Below, piece by piece: positions 26,988 to 36,784 of a stretch of 64,000 nt of DNA; position 1 is the stretch's first letter; every line of letters begins with the position of its first letter. Below the pieces are notes generated by a model. It had not been told where the DNA came from. It did no database searches and saw only the letters and a list, made by a program, of their open reading frames with translations. Position numbers and translations under genes: made by a program. The DNA comes from Peptoclostridium litorale DSM 5388. GTDB taxonomy: Bacteria; Bacillota; Clostridia; Peptostreptococcales; Peptostreptococcaceae. The stretch lies in the NCBI RefSeq assembly GCF_900141635.1, contig NZ_FSRH01000013.1:1-64000 (forward strand), in the 5' to 3' direction.

Positions 26988-27965
26988 TTATTTTATAGCT
27001 CCTGCCTTTTTGTGCATTTCTATATACTCTGCAACATTGTCTGTTGTTATTAGAGGGCAGTCTATGTCTATGTCTATTTGCTCCTTTTCTCCAGTAAGAA
27101 GCTTGTTAGATGTGTCCAGTAGAGCTTCTGCAAGAGCGTAAGCACTCTGAAGGCTTGTAGAAGTCATTTTTCCATCTTGTATCAGAAGACACGCTTCTGC
27201 AGTTCCATCAACACCGTAGGCAAGTATTCCGTCGTACTGTGAGTTGTCTTTTACAACTTCAAGGGCTCCTGCTGCCATGTTGTCGTTCATTGCTATTACA
27301 GCGTCTATCTTATCGTTAGCCTGTACCCATGTCTCCATGTAGTTCATAGCCTCGTCCTTGTTCCAGTTGGCTATTTCTTGTCCAACTATCTCTACGTCAG
27401 GACGCTTTGCAAAGAATTCCGCTTTCCAGCTTTTAAGTCTTTCATCAGCGTGGAAGTTCCCTGGAGGCCCCTCAAGCACTACAACTTTTGCACCTTGAGG
27501 TATTTGCTCAACTGCAAGGTCTGCGTTCACCTTGGCCTGAGTGTATGGGTCTGCGTCTACTGAAGATGCTCCTTCTATTCCCGATATACGAGCGTTTGTT
27601 GTTATTGTTATTATTCCTGCAGCCACAGCTTTTTCAGCGTATGGCCTTTGAGCTTCGCCGTTGTTAGGCTGTATTATTATAGCGTCGTAATTGTTTGTTA
27701 TAGCGCTTTCGATTAGAGCGTTTTCTGTATCGTCTGAAGCCTGTCCGTCAAATACGTCAACGCTTATGTTTTCATACTTGTCTGCTTCCTCTACAACTGC
27801 ATTTGCAAGCCATGCTGCAAACGAGTCAGCCTGAGCTCTTGCTATGTACGCAACTCTGTATCCGTCCTTTTGCTCACTGCTTGCCTCTTCTTTTGCTCCA
27901 CAGCCTGACAGCATTGAAACTACCATCATCATGGCCATAAGAACTGCTAACCACTTCTTTTTCAC
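26988..27965 (-). CDS. Sugar/polyol ABC transporter substrate-binding lipoprotein
   Basis: 325 residues of the ribose-binding (periplasmic-binding type I) family. Lipoprotein signal ends in M-L-S-G-C with Cys near residue 22. The family's Q-P-N-N-G-E-A near 100 and Y-G-V-D-G-T-A-E near 246 are present. GTG start with GGGGG upstream. Third gene of the operon; delivers the pentitol to the permease RbsC-like protein. Whether it binds xylitol, arabitol or ribose is not visible. Confidence 0.9.
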   Translation of the reverse strand: MKKKWLAVLMAMMMVVSMLSGCGAKEEASSEQKDGYRVAYIARAQADSFAAWLANAVVEEADKYENISVDVFDGQASDDTENALIESAITNNYDAIIIQPNNGEAQRPYAEKAVAAGIITITTNARISGIEGASSVDADPYTQAKVNADLAVEQIPQGAKVVVLEGPPGNFHADERLKSWKAEFFAKRPDVEIVGQEIANWNKDEAMNYMETWVQANDKIDAVIAMNDNMAAGALEVVKDNSQYDGILAYGVDGTAEACLLIQDGKMTSTSLQSAYALAEALLDTSNKLLTGEKEQIDIDIDCPLITTDNVAEYIEMHKKAGAIK

Positions 27966-28031
27966 TTAAATTCCCCCTTGAATTTTAATGTTTTATTAAA
28001 ATAGATTTCTCTATGTTAATACTGCTTCTTT

Positions 28032-29018
28032 TTAGCTTGCCTTTTCTATGTTTCCGAGCTTTCCTTTCGTCCTTCTGCTCTTGGCCCATATGTCGTATAT
28101 TACGGCAAGCGCTATTATCGCACCTCTTACTATCTGCTGAAGGTATGAGTTTACGCCTGTAAGAACCATTATGTTGTCAAGAAAGCCCACTATGAAAGCG
28201 CCCGCAAGCGTTCCAGACGCCGTTCCGATTCCTCCTGTAAAGCTTGTTCCACCTATTACCGCAGCTGTAAGGGCCTTGAACTCGTATCCCACTGCTCCGT
28301 TTGGCATTCCGCCGTTTACACGCGACATGAATATCACGCCTGCTATTCCGACGAATATACCGTTTATTATGTACGCCTTCATTTTGACCCTGTCAACGTT
28401 TATGCCAGAGGCGTTTGCAGCCTCCTCGTTTCCACCTATGGCGTATATCGACCTTCCGAATATGGTGTGCTTTAGTATGTATCCAGTGATAAGCAGAATC
28501 ACTACAAGAAATATTATAGGGGTAGGTATTCCGGCTATGGATCCCTGTCCAAATTTCACGTAGTCCCCTATCTGGTATATGTTTTGTCCGTTGGTGTAAA
28601 GAAGGGCCGCTCCACGCGCCATTGCCATCATGGCAAGAGTTGCTATGAACGGAGGAGCCTTGAACTTTGTGACCATAAGGCCATTAAGCATGTTGCATAT
28701 CACCCCTACAGCTATAGCCACTGCAAATGCAATCATTAGCGAGCCAGTGCCTGCATACGTCGAAACAGAAAAGACTCCTGCAAGCGCAAGCACCGATGCC
28801 GATGAAAGATCAAGCATTCCGCATATTATAAGTATTGTCTGCCCGAATGCAAGTATAGTTCCTACTGCAATCTGCCTTGATATGTTCGAAAGGTTGTTTG
28901 GCGTTGCAAAGTTTTCATTTGCTATGCAGCATACTGCAAAAAGCGCCACTAGAACCATGAAAATGCTGTATTTGCTTTTTATGTCAGCCCATTTTTTCGA
29001 TTTATTCTTACTTAGCAT
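28032..29018 (-). CDS. Sugar/polyol ABC transporter permease, RbsC family
   Basis: 328 residues, about nine hydrophobic segments, typical of ribose-type importer permeases. Signature segments include D-L-S-S-A-S-V-L-A-L-A-G-V near residue 72 and G-G-N-E-E-A-A-N-A-S-G-I near 196. Overlaps the ATPase gene by 11 bases and precedes the binding protein. Forms the membrane channel of the importer. Confidence 0.93.
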   Translation of the reverse strand: MLSKNKSKKWADIKSKYSIFMVLVALFAVCCIANENFATPNNLSNISRQIAVGTILAFGQTILIICGMLDLSSASVLALAGVFSVSTYAGTGSLMIAFAVAIAVGVICNMLNGLMVTKFKAPPFIATLAMMAMARGAALLYTNGQNIYQIGDYVKFGQGSIAGIPTPIIFLVVILLITGYILKHTIFGRSIYAIGGNEEAANASGINVDRVKMKAYIINGIFVGIAGVIFMSRVNGGMPNGAVGYEFKALTAAVIGGTSFTGGIGTASGTLAGAFIVGFLDNIMVLTGVNSYLQQIVRGAIIALAVIYDIWAKSRRTKGKLGNIEKAS

Positions 29019-30531
29019 TTGTATTTACCTCCTCAATGCCTGTTGCCTCTGTGGCAAGTCTCATTATGTTCTCCTGAGTGAACTTGTCCTTTGTCAGCTC
29101 TCCCATGATCCTTCCCTTTGCCATTACGTATATCCTGTCGCACATACCTATCAGCTCCGGAAGCTCGGACGATACTACTATTATCCCTTTTTTCTGCTTT
29201 GCAAACTCGCTCATGAGCTTGTATATCTCGTATTTGGCGCCTACGTCTATTCCCCTTGTAGGCTCGTCGAGTATTAGGACATCGGGATCTGTGAGCATCC
29301 ATTTGGCCAGTATCACCTTCTGCTGGTTTCCTCCGCTCAGGGCCTCTATTGACGTCTCAAAATCAGGGGTCTTGACGTTCATCTTCCTGCAGTAGTGCGA
29401 AACCTTCTCGTTTTCGTCTTCAGCGTGAAGCCTTCCCCCGTGTATGAATTTTTCAAGGTTCGAAAGCGAGACGTTTTCTCGAACGCTCCTGACAGGAATT
29501 ATTCCAAACCTTCTCCTGTCCTCGGAAAGCATTACCATTTTCTGTTCTATGCTGTCCTTAACGCTTTTTATGTCGGCCTTTTGTCCTCTTATGAAAACTT
29601 CTCCGCCGTGGTATTCGTCAAGCCCGAAAAGCGCCCTCATTACCTCGCTTCTTCCTGCCCCCATGAGTCCTGCGAATCCAACTATCTCGCCCTCGCCCAC
29701 GTTGAAGCTCACATCGCTGAATTTGCCCGGACTTGTAAGACCATTTACTTCAATTACGTTTTCCCCTATCTCGATTTCCTCTTTTGGGAAATTGCCCTCA
29801 ATCTTTCTTCCTACCATCTGGGCTATTACAGTGTCCATGTCGTACCCAGAAACCGGCCTTGAATCCACAACGCATCCGTCCCTGAACACCGTTATCTCAT
29901 CGGCAATTGTGAATATCTCATCCATCTTGTGAGATATGTATATTATGCTTGTGCCTCTTAATCTGAGCTCGTTTATCTTTTCAAAAAGCACGCCCACTTC
30001 CTTTTGCGTGATTGCTGAAGTCGGCTCGTCCATTATTATTATCTGTGAATTGTAAGATATGGCCTTTAATATCTCTAGCATCTGTATGTCCGATACGGTA
30101 AGGTCCTTTAGCTTTGTATCAGGAGAATATTTGAGGTTTTCCCTCTCCAAAAGCTCCAGAGTCCTTCTTCTTATCTCACTCCAGTCCACCCTGCCGTACT
30201 TGTCCTTAGGCCAGTTTCCGACAAAAAGGCTCTCTTCTATTGTCATCTCCGGAATGTAGTTGAGCTCCTGGAATATCATCGATATGCCAAGGCTTCTCGC
30301 CTGTATCGGATTCTTTACCTCCACGGGCTTTTCGTCGATGAGTATCTGGCCGCAGTCAGGCTTGTATATCCCGTTTATGATCTTCATAAGCGTGGATTTT
30401 CCCGCGCCGTTCTCGCCGCATATCACATGAACAGTTCCCTTTTTTATGGCAAAACTGATTTTATCTAATGCCTTGACTCCAGGAAAGGATTTTTCAATAT
30501 TTGAAATTCTAAGCTTCACTTCTTGACCCAT
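29008..30531 (-). CDS. Sugar/polyol ABC transporter ATPase, RbsA/XylG family (two ATPase domains)
   Basis: 507 residues with two ABC domains. Domain 1 Walker A is C-G-E-N-G-A-G-K-S-T (near 38) and Walker B I-I-I-M-D-E-P-T (near 160). Domain 2 has the degenerate Walker A G-L-M-G-A-G-R-S-E (near 289), L-S-G-G-N-Q-Q-K near 396 and L-I-L-D-E-P-T-R-G near 416, as in RbsA. First gene of the operon (30531 start, AAAGGAG site). The preceding promoter region is described separately. Confidence 0.93.
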   Translation of the reverse strand: MGQEVKLRISNIEKSFPGVKALDKISFAIKKGTVHVICGENGAGKSTLMKIINGIYKPDCGQILIDEKPVEVKNPIQARSLGISMIFQELNYIPEMTIEESLFVGNWPKDKYGRVDWSEIRRRTLELLERENLKYSPDTKLKDLTVSDIQMLEILKAISYNSQIIIMDEPTSAITQKEVGVLFEKINELRLRGTSIIYISHKMDEIFTIADEITVFRDGCVVDSRPVSGYDMDTVIAQMVGRKIEGNFPKEEIEIGENVIEVNGLTSPGKFSDVSFNVGEGEIVGFAGLMGAGRSEVMRALFGLDEYHGGEVFIRGQKADIKSVKDSIEQKMVMLSEDRRRFGIIPVRSVRENVSLSNLEKFIHGGRLHAEDENEKVSHYCRKMNVKTPDFETSIEALSGGNQQKVILAKWMLTDPDVLILDEPTRGIDVGAKYEIYKLMSEFAKQKKGIIVVSSELPELIGMCDRIYVMAKGRIMGELTKDKFTQENIMRLATEATGIEEVNTNAK

Positions 30532-30810
30532 AGTTCTTGTCTTCTCCTTTCAACTGTCGTTTCTTGTAAACACCTATTTCATGATATCCCTAAAATTTTA
30601 TTCGATAAATGCATTATATTAATTTGAACACATTTAATATTACTCAAAAAAGCATAAAAAAAAATTAAGCCCTGTTTTCTTATACTTTTTTAATATTTCG
30701 AGGAACTATTTTAACAAAAAATAGTCCCATTTGTTCTGACAGCCCTATATGACATTGCATTTCAATCCAATGTGACATCTTATATAACCAAAGCTGACAT
30801 ACTTATTCAC
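30532..30810 (-). promoter_or_regulatory. Promoter region of the pentitol operon
   Basis: AT-rich. A minus-strand TATAAT (30618-30613) lies about 85 bases before the first gene; no matching -35 hexamer is seen at 17 bases, so an activator may be needed. I see no repeat or palindrome that marks an operator, and no regulator gene is adjacent. About 30640-30810 shows only long A/T runs. Confidence 0.4.
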
Positions 30811-30852
30811 AAAAAAGACCTCCACATTGCATGTGCAATTGTGAAAGTCTTC
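30811..30852 (-). terminator. Terminator of the chemoreceptor gene
   Basis: Near-perfect 17-bp stem around TGCAtgTGCA, ending in a run of T on the minus strand (30816-30811). It lies 170 bases after the chemoreceptor stop; nothing recognisable lies in between. Confidence 0.75.
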
Positions 30853-31020
30853 ATTCAAGCCAGACAAATTATATCCAATAACTGATTACATGCGCCCATG
30901 ATTCTAAATGAGCTCTATTTTCTTCAAGAACAGGTTTTAGAAACTTTAAATGCACATGCAGTCATTCTTTTTTGTGCTGAAACCAATTTAATTTTTGTAA
31001 AAATTTTTACTCTCTCCTAA

Positions 31021-32760
31021 TCATTCTATTTTAAATTTAGATAGCCCAACCTGAAGATTTTGAGCCATATTCCTGGTATTGACGGCACTTTCAGATACTA
31101 GCTCCATAGCAGCCAACAGCTGTTCTGTCGATGCAGAAACTTCTTCAGTGCTTGCAGATGATTCTTCCTCGCCGGCCGCTATAGTTTCAATCATGCCCAC
31201 TATTTCATTCTTGCTTTTTCCCATTTCCTCAGTGTTCTTATCCATATGCAATACCTTTTTTCTGATTAATTCTATAGATTTTGAAATTTCAAAGAATATG
31301 TTTTCATTTTCTATAACAGCTCTATCTTGCTCCTGCAACACACTGCTGGTTTCATTGACAGCGATAACAGCCTCCTTTACCTGCTTTTGAACATCATCTA
31401 TAAGGCTTTTTATGTTTTCTGATTCTTTTGACGATTGTTCCGCTAAATTTCTTATCTCATCAGCAACTACAGAAAAACCCCTGCCATGTTCTCCTGCCCT
31501 AGCCGCCTCAATGGCCGCGTTTAAAGCAAGTAAATTGGTTTGTCTGGATATATATGTTATTGCATCTATTATTGTTCCTATTCTTTCCGATGCATCGTTT
31601 ATTCCGATAATTATGCCCTCGATTTGCATTACCGACTGCCTTGTAGCATTCGCTTTTCCATCCAGAATTTTCACCTTTTCCAGCCCGCTACTGTTCAACT
31701 CGCTAATGCCAACTGACATTTGGTCCATTTGAAGCACTGATTTTGAAACCTCTTCTATCCTGTCTGCCAGATTATTTACGGAGTTCACACTTTTTTCAAG
31801 ACTTTCCGCTTGCATTGCCGCACCTTCGGCCACCTGATTAATAGCTTTTGTTATCTCAGAAGTTGTTTCTGCTGACTGTTTTGACATTTGAGAAAGAGCA
31901 TCAGATGAAGTAAGCAGTTCTTTTGAAGAATTCCTTACCGTGAGCATCAATAGCTTTACCTCTTTTTGCATTTTTTCTATTGCTCCTGCAAAATCACCCA
32001 ACTCGTCTTTCTTTTTAATGAATTTTTCTGGTATATTCCTTGTATAGTCTCCATCAGCAATAATGCCGGCCAAATCTACTATAGGCCTCGAAAGTGAATT
32101 CCCAATATAAAAAGCAACTATGGTCCCAATTATTAAAACAATCAGTGCCACGCTCATAATCTGATTTCTAAGCTCTGCAGAAAATCTGTTTGCAAGCTCA
32201 ATGGCTTCTGATTTTGGAACCCCTATAAACAAAACACCTACAATTTGCCCCGATTCATCTAGAATAGGGTCATAGGCAGTTATGTAGTTTTTCCCCAATA
32301 TGTCGGCAGTTCCAACATAGCGCTTTCCATTAACCATATCACTGTATGCATCGCTATCCTTTCCCAACAGCGTACCGATTGCCCTTGTACCTTCGCTATT
32401 TACAATATTTGTGCTAATCCTTTCAAAGTCATCACCTTTTTTTACAAATATGGTTGCAGCGTCTCCCAAATATTTTTGAATTTCATCGACCATTTCATTT
32501 CTTCCTTCTATTTCCTTTCCGTTTGAATCGAATAAAACTCCTTCCCTATAACTGATTTCATTAAAATGCTTTTCTAAATACAGATGTGCTGAATTTATGT
32601 CCGATTCAATTTTTGATGTCATTGTAAAGTCTATTATGTTGTTAATACTCTTTGATGATTTCACTACCGAAAGAATTCCTAAGCATAATGACGAAAACAT
32701 CAACAATGCCAGAATAGATGCTGTTAAATTGATCTTGATACTTGCTTTAATCTTTAACAT
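31021..32760 (-). CDS. Methyl-accepting chemotaxis protein with Cache sensor
   Basis: 579 residues from the ATG at 32760, which has AAGGAG nine bases upstream; the frame extends further up but without a ribosome site. Membrane helix at about 10-32, an extracellular single-Cache domain (about 40-175), second helix at about 190-212, HAMP to ~265, then the signalling domain whose tip reads [19 protein letters not shown] (near 405-423). It detects an extracellular small molecule and signals to CheA. No other chemotaxis genes are here. It lies next to the pentitol operon, but the ligand cannot be read from the sequence. Confidence 0.93.
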   Translation of the reverse strand: MLKIKASIKINLTASILALLMFSSLCLGILSVVKSSKSINNIIDFTMTSKIESDINSAHLYLEKHFNEISYREGVLFDSNGKEIEGRNEMVDEIQKYLGDAATIFVKKGDDFERISTNIVNSEGTRAIGTLLGKDSDAYSDMVNGKRYVGTADILGKNYITAYDPILDESGQIVGVLFIGVPKSEAIELANRFSAELRNQIMSVALIVLIIGTIVAFYIGNSLSRPIVDLAGIIADGDYTRNIPEKFIKKKDELGDFAGAIEKMQKEVKLLMLTVRNSSKELLTSSDALSQMSKQSAETTSEITKAINQVAEGAAMQAESLEKSVNSVNNLADRIEEVSKSVLQMDQMSVGISELNSSGLEKVKILDGKANATRQSVMQIEGIIIGINDASERIGTIIDAITYISRQTNLLALNAAIEAARAGEHGRGFSVVADEIRNLAEQSSKESENIKSLIDDVQKQVKEAVIAVNETSSVLQEQDRAVIENENIFFEISKSIELIRKKVLHMDKNTEEMGKSKNEIVGMIETIAAGEEESSASTEEVSASTEQLLAAMELVSESAVNTRNMAQNLQVGLSKFKIE

Positions 32761-32923
32761 TTTATAATACTCCTTCCTGATATGTATTTTGGTTACACAG
32801 TCCATACGGGGTAGTTAGCCTTTATATTAACAATAATATAAAGTCTACTATATTCCAATATGTTTTTGAAATTTTGTATTTAAAATCATTAAAAATTTCG
32901 ATGACTTATGTATTATGGCTTGC

Positions 32924-33286
32924 CTACACCCAATTAGACAGAAAAATAATTTTATGTCTAGTTGGGTTTTCGATATATTCAAGACTTCCAGTATATAGAA
33001 AGATTGAAGATATACGAGCATGGAATTGTTGTAAGTTTAACAAATCGCGCTGTAACTTATGTACGATAACATTAAAAACAGCTATATCCACAAACGTATA
33101 TGTATCCAAGTTTTCTTTCAAACTTACAAGCTCCACGCCCTTTCTCTCCAAATCTTCCACAATATCCAGTGAGTCTTTTGTTGACCTTGCGAGCCTGCTG
33201 AAATCATGGACATATATTGCGTCGTCCTTTCTTGCGAACTCCAGAAGCTCTTGAATCTGAGGCTTGTTGATCTCTCTTGCAGACAT
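32924..33286 (-). pseudogene. Remnant of a serine resolvase/invertase
   Basis: Residues 1-62 of this frame match the middle of serine recombinases: I-N-K-P-Q-I-Q-E-L-L-E-F-A-R, then Y-V-H-D-F-S-R-L-A-R-S-T-K-D, then V-E-L-V-S-L-K-E-N-L-D-T. The N-terminal part with the catalytic serine (about 60 residues) is missing, and after the L-D-T motif the similarity fades into unrelated sequence instead of the expected G-K-L-M-L-T region. So it is a truncated, decayed gene, probably left by a mobile element. No terminal repeats were found around it. Confidence 0.75.
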
Positions 33287-33360
33287 CCTGAGGGTTCATA
33301 CCTCACATGTCCATAATATGAATTTTATTTAATGTCCTGCATTCCACATGGTTTCATATA

Positions 33361-33396
33361 ATGCAAAAGACCTCCGCACTTGGAGGTCTTTTGCAT
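33361..33396. terminator. Terminator, 15-bp perfect stem
   Basis: ATGCAAAAGACCTCC (33361-33375) pairs exactly with 33382-33396, 6-base loop. It ends the response-regulator operon on the minus strand. Confidence 0.88.
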
Positions 33397-33408
33397 GTCA
33401 CTTGCCCA

Positions 33409-35016
33409 CTATTCCGATTTCATCCTTGCCTTTTCCCTGTACTGGGAAATGGTCATTCCCGTTATTTTTTTGAACACCTTGCTGAAATACTGCTGGTTTG
33501 TGAATCCAACGTCCTCGAATATCTCCTTTATCTTGAAGTCCGTCTTTAAAAGCAGCTGCTTTGCTTTTTCTATCCTGAGCTTGTTTATATAAAGGGACAT
33601 GTTCTCGCCTATCTCCCTTTTAAACACATTGCAAAGGTAGTGCTTTGAAAGACTCAGCTCGCACGCCACGTCTTCAAGCGATATCTTCTGCTCGTAGTTG
33701 TTTTCTATGAAATACAGAGCCTTGCTTATTATCCACTTCGAATTCTTGTATCTAGATATTTTGATCTCCCCAAGAACGTCCTCCATGAATTTAAGCGCCA
33801 GCTCGGCTATCGATTCAAGCTTTTTGGAGTTTATTATCTCGTAGTGGTAGTGCTCGTAGTGCATTATCTTTTCGCTCTGTGAAAAAAGCTGCCCGTAGTT
33901 TTTGAATATGTCACCTACAAGTCCCGAGTACCATATCTTGACCACTGCGGGCTTTATCATTTTGCTGTTGAACTGCCCGTTCATGTGCAATATAAGTTCT
34001 CCCAGCTTTTTAAGCTTCTCCTGGCCCATGTACTCTATGAAAACATTGTTATATTCCTTTTTAAGGTGGAACACGTCCGCTTCGCAAAAGCTTATGTTGC
34101 TTGTGTTGACTATAAAAAATGACTTCTCACTCTCGTAAAAAAGTATCTGCTCTTTTTGTATGAAATTTTCATACGCCTCCCCCGCCTCTTCCAGGCTGTC
34201 AAACGGGTCTGTATACACTACGCTGAGTGATATGTCGAAATACTGGTTCGAGGCGTTTCGAATCGACGCTATTATTCTGTTTATTTCAACCATGCTGATT
34301 TTTGGAGAAGACACTAAAAGCGTGTACTTGTTTATTTCGTTGCTGTATATGTACTCAATTCCCGAGTCAGACAGCTTCTCGAATATTATGCCTGCCATTG
34401 CATCGTTTATCTTTCTTTGCCCAGGCCTTTCCCCGTTTCCCTGAAGCCCGTCATCTTGAATTGATATGCTTGCAAACACGAATCTGGTGTCATGTATTCC
34501 AAAACCGGCTTCGCTGCAGCGGCCTATCGTCTTGTCGTCCAGCTTGAAACCATTTCCAATCATATCTCCAAGCAGTACCTTCTTCATGTCATTAATGTTC
34601 ATTTTGACTATCTCCTGCTGTATCGCCGCAGAGCTTTGCTCCTCAATCCTTGATTTCATGGACTTCATGACGGATATGAGCTCTTCGTCCTCAACCTCGA
34701 ACTTGAGTATATAGTCGTCAGCCCCAATCCTGAGGGCCTCCCTTGCAGAATCAAAGTCGTCGTAGCATGTGAGCACTAGTATCTTTACATTCTTGTTTTT
34801 CTTCCGTACCTGCTCTATAAGCCAGAATCCGTCTTTTTTAGGCATTTTGATGTCAGTTATTATCACATCCGGGTAGTGTTTTTTATACTGCTCAAATCCC
34901 TGCTCCCCGTTTGACGCCTCCGCCACAACGGTAAATCCTATAGCTTGCCAATCAATTGTAGTTTTAAGCCCCACCCTCACCAGAACTTCGTCGTCTACGA
35001 TCAAGACCTTATACAT
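33409..35016 (-). CDS. YesN-type response regulator with AraC DNA-binding domain
   Basis: 535 residues from the ATG at 35016 (GAGG nine bases upstream; an in-frame ATG at 35025 has no room for a ribosome site). Receiver domain at 1-120 with V-D-D-E near residue 8, D-I-K-M-P near 55 (phosphorylated Asp) and Lys near 105. A long middle segment, then the AraC HTH pair at about 430-530 with L-S-L-S-K-H-Y-L-C-N-V-F-K and the G-F-T-N-Q-Q-Y-F-S-K-V-F-K-K-I-T-G-M-T motif. Partner of the kinase encoded upstream. Such systems control carbohydrate uptake genes. Confidence 0.92.
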   Translation of the reverse strand: MYKVLIVDDEVLVRVGLKTTIDWQAIGFTVVAEASNGEQGFEQYKKHYPDVIITDIKMPKKDGFWLIEQVRKKNKNVKILVLTCYDDFDSAREALRIGADDYILKFEVEDEELISVMKSMKSRIEEQSSAAIQQEIVKMNINDMKKVLLGDMIGNGFKLDDKTIGRCSEAGFGIHDTRFVFASISIQDDGLQGNGERPGQRKINDAMAGIIFEKLSDSGIEYIYSNEINKYTLLVSSPKISMVEINRIIASIRNASNQYFDISLSVVYTDPFDSLEEAGEAYENFIQKEQILFYESEKSFFIVNTSNISFCEADVFHLKKEYNNVFIEYMGQEKLKKLGELILHMNGQFNSKMIKPAVVKIWYSGLVGDIFKNYGQLFSQSEKIMHYEHYHYEIINSKKLESIAELALKFMEDVLGEIKISRYKNSKWIISKALYFIENNYEQKISLEDVACELSLSKHYLCNVFKREIGENMSLYINKLRIEKAKQLLLKTDFKIKEIFEDVGFTNQQYFSKVFKKITGMTISQYREKARMKSE

Positions 35017-35038
35017 AAGCACCATCCTCTTATAACAC

Positions 35039-36784
35039 TCAACTCTTTTGCCCTTTCACCGCAAGGGCTGCAGTCACATTTGTTCCCTTGCCCTTTTCAC
35101 TTTCAATATTAAGTCCGTATTCATCTCCGCAGTAAAGCTTTATCCTCTGGTTTACATTGTTGAGCCCTACCGCACTGAAACTGCTCTTTGCAGAACGCCT
35201 CTTGAATATGTTATCAAGAGTATCACTGTCCATGCCGGGCCCGTCATCAGTTATTTGGACAATAAGGCTTCCGTTTTGCCTTGCAGCCCTTATGTTGATG
35301 TTTATGCCCTCCTCTTCGCCTTCCATTCCATGTATTATGGAATTTTCAACAATCGGCTGAAGTATGAGCTTTGGAACATTAAGCTCAATACAGCCCGGTT
35401 CTATGTCAAATTCCACTGTTATCGACTCGTTGAACCTTAACTTTTGAATAACCACATAATTTTTCACATGCTCTATCTCCTCTTCAAGGCTTATCATTTC
35501 TCTTCCGAGGTTTATGCTTATCCTAAGCAGCTTTATGAGCGCGGTTATTGCGCTGCTTATTCTCTTGTTGCCCTGTATCTTGGCCATCCATTTTATGGTG
35601 TTGAGAGTATTGTACAGGAAATGGGGGTTTATCTGAGCATGAAGCGCCTCCAGCTCCACTTCCTTTTTCTCCTTTTCCTCCCTTACAAGCCTGTCTATGA
35701 GCTCTTGCATCTTCTCTATCATATTGTTGAGGCTATGGGCAAGCTCTCCTATCTCGTCATTTGACCTTATGTCCGTCCTTACGCTTAAATCGCCCTGCTC
35801 CACCCTTTTCATGACTCCCATCATGCTTATCATAGGGTCCGTATATTTGACTGAAAATATTATCATGAATATTAGCATTATAATCACATATATGAGTTCC
35901 CCAAACACCAGATATCTTTGTATCCTGTCAAGCTCCCCGTAAAGATATCTCGTGGACACCGTTTTTACAACTTTCCAGCCATGCCCCTCTATTGTCGAGT
36001 ATATTGCCACTTTGTCTATTCCGTCATTATAATGTATGTATTTATAGCCGGTCTTGTCTGAAAGCATTTCATTGGCATAGGGCTCGAATATTATGGACTC
36101 TCCTATTTTATTCTTGTCTGAATGGCTTATTATCCGTCCTACCTCGTTTACTATGAATATGTCCGCCCCGTCATCCTCGAGAAGGTTAGTATACGCCTGC
36201 TGCAAAATGACCTCGTCAAAATCCATCATCAAATAGCCGTACTCGTCAAGCGTGTTGAAGTCCACAATCTTTCTCCCGAGAGTGAAATATCTCTTTTCAA
36301 ACTCGCCCGAGAGTATTTCAACCATGACCTTTCTTGTGTGTATCCATATTGGCTGGCCTGAAGACCGCCTCACCTTGTCGTATATGAATTCTTGAGGTGG
36401 AGTCTCTTTTGCCCCTATCCGGTAAAACGTTCCGTCCAGACACAGGTGTATTGCCTCTATGTCGTCCCTCAGCGTTATAAAATCCCTAAGCTCGTCCCTG
36501 TATTTGTCCCTGCTGAGTTTCGAATGGCTTCTAAGCATATTTAAAAAGTCTTCATTCGATATTATCACTGTGGAAAATTCCTGGACATCATCGAGAATGA
36601 ATTCTATTTTTTCTCCCGTCTCGTATACGGATTCAAGCGCCGTCCGTGAGTATTTGTCTTTTATTATTTCCTTGACCGTCTTGGAATAGGTTATGCTTAT
36701 TACTGCAATTGGTATCATAATTAATATTACTGCCATTACGCCGAGTTTGAATCTTAGCGTATTGAAGGCTCCTGTCTTCCTCAA
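35039..36784 (-). CDS. YesM-type sensor histidine kinase
   Basis: 581 residues. Membrane helices near 14-34 and 285-308 enclose an extracellular Cache-like domain. HAMP at about 308-360, then the LytS/YesM-class kinase core with A-Q-I-N-P-H-F-L-Y-N-T-L (near 385, His is the phosphoacceptor) and an ATPase domain with D-D-G-P-G-M-D near 510. Start overlaps the stop of the upstream binding-protein gene by four bases (ATGA), so the two are translationally coupled; the response regulator gene follows 22 bases after its end. Confidence 0.93.
   Translation of the reverse strand: MRKTGAFNTLRFKLGVMAVILIMIPIAVISITYSKTVKEIIKDKYSRTALESVYETGEKIEFILDDVQEFSTVIISNEDFLNMLRSHSKLSRDKYRDELRDFITLRDDIEAIHLCLDGTFYRIGAKETPPQEFIYDKVRRSSGQPIWIHTRKVMVEILSGEFEKRYFTLGRKIVDFNTLDEYGYLMMDFDEVILQQAYTNLLEDDGADIFIVNEVGRIISHSDKNKIGESIIFEPYANEMLSDKTGYKYIHYNDGIDKVAIYSTIEGHGWKVVKTVSTRYLYGELDRIQRYLVFGELIYVIIMLIFMIIFSVKYTDPMISMMGVMKRVEQGDLSVRTDIRSNDEIGELAHSLNNMIEKMQELIDRLVREEKEKKEVELEALHAQINPHFLYNTLNTIKWMAKIQGNKRISSAITALIKLLRISINLGREMISLEEEIEHVKNYVVIQKLRFNESITVEFDIEPGCIELNVPKLILQPIVENSIIHGMEGEEEGININIRAARQNGSLIVQITDDGPGMDSDTLDNIFKRRSAKSSFSAVGLNNVNQRIKLYCGDEYGLNIESEKGKGTNVTAALAVKGQKS

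Noticed and set aside
32761-32880. Riboswitch upstream of the chemoreceptor gene
   Set aside because: I compared the leader with the c-di-GMP type I pattern from memory and found no matching core.
32924-33286. Resolvase fragment as the recombinase of the rlmH cassettes
   Set aside because: It is 11 kb away, lacks the catalytic N-terminus, and resembles small resolvases, not large Ccr-type enzymes.
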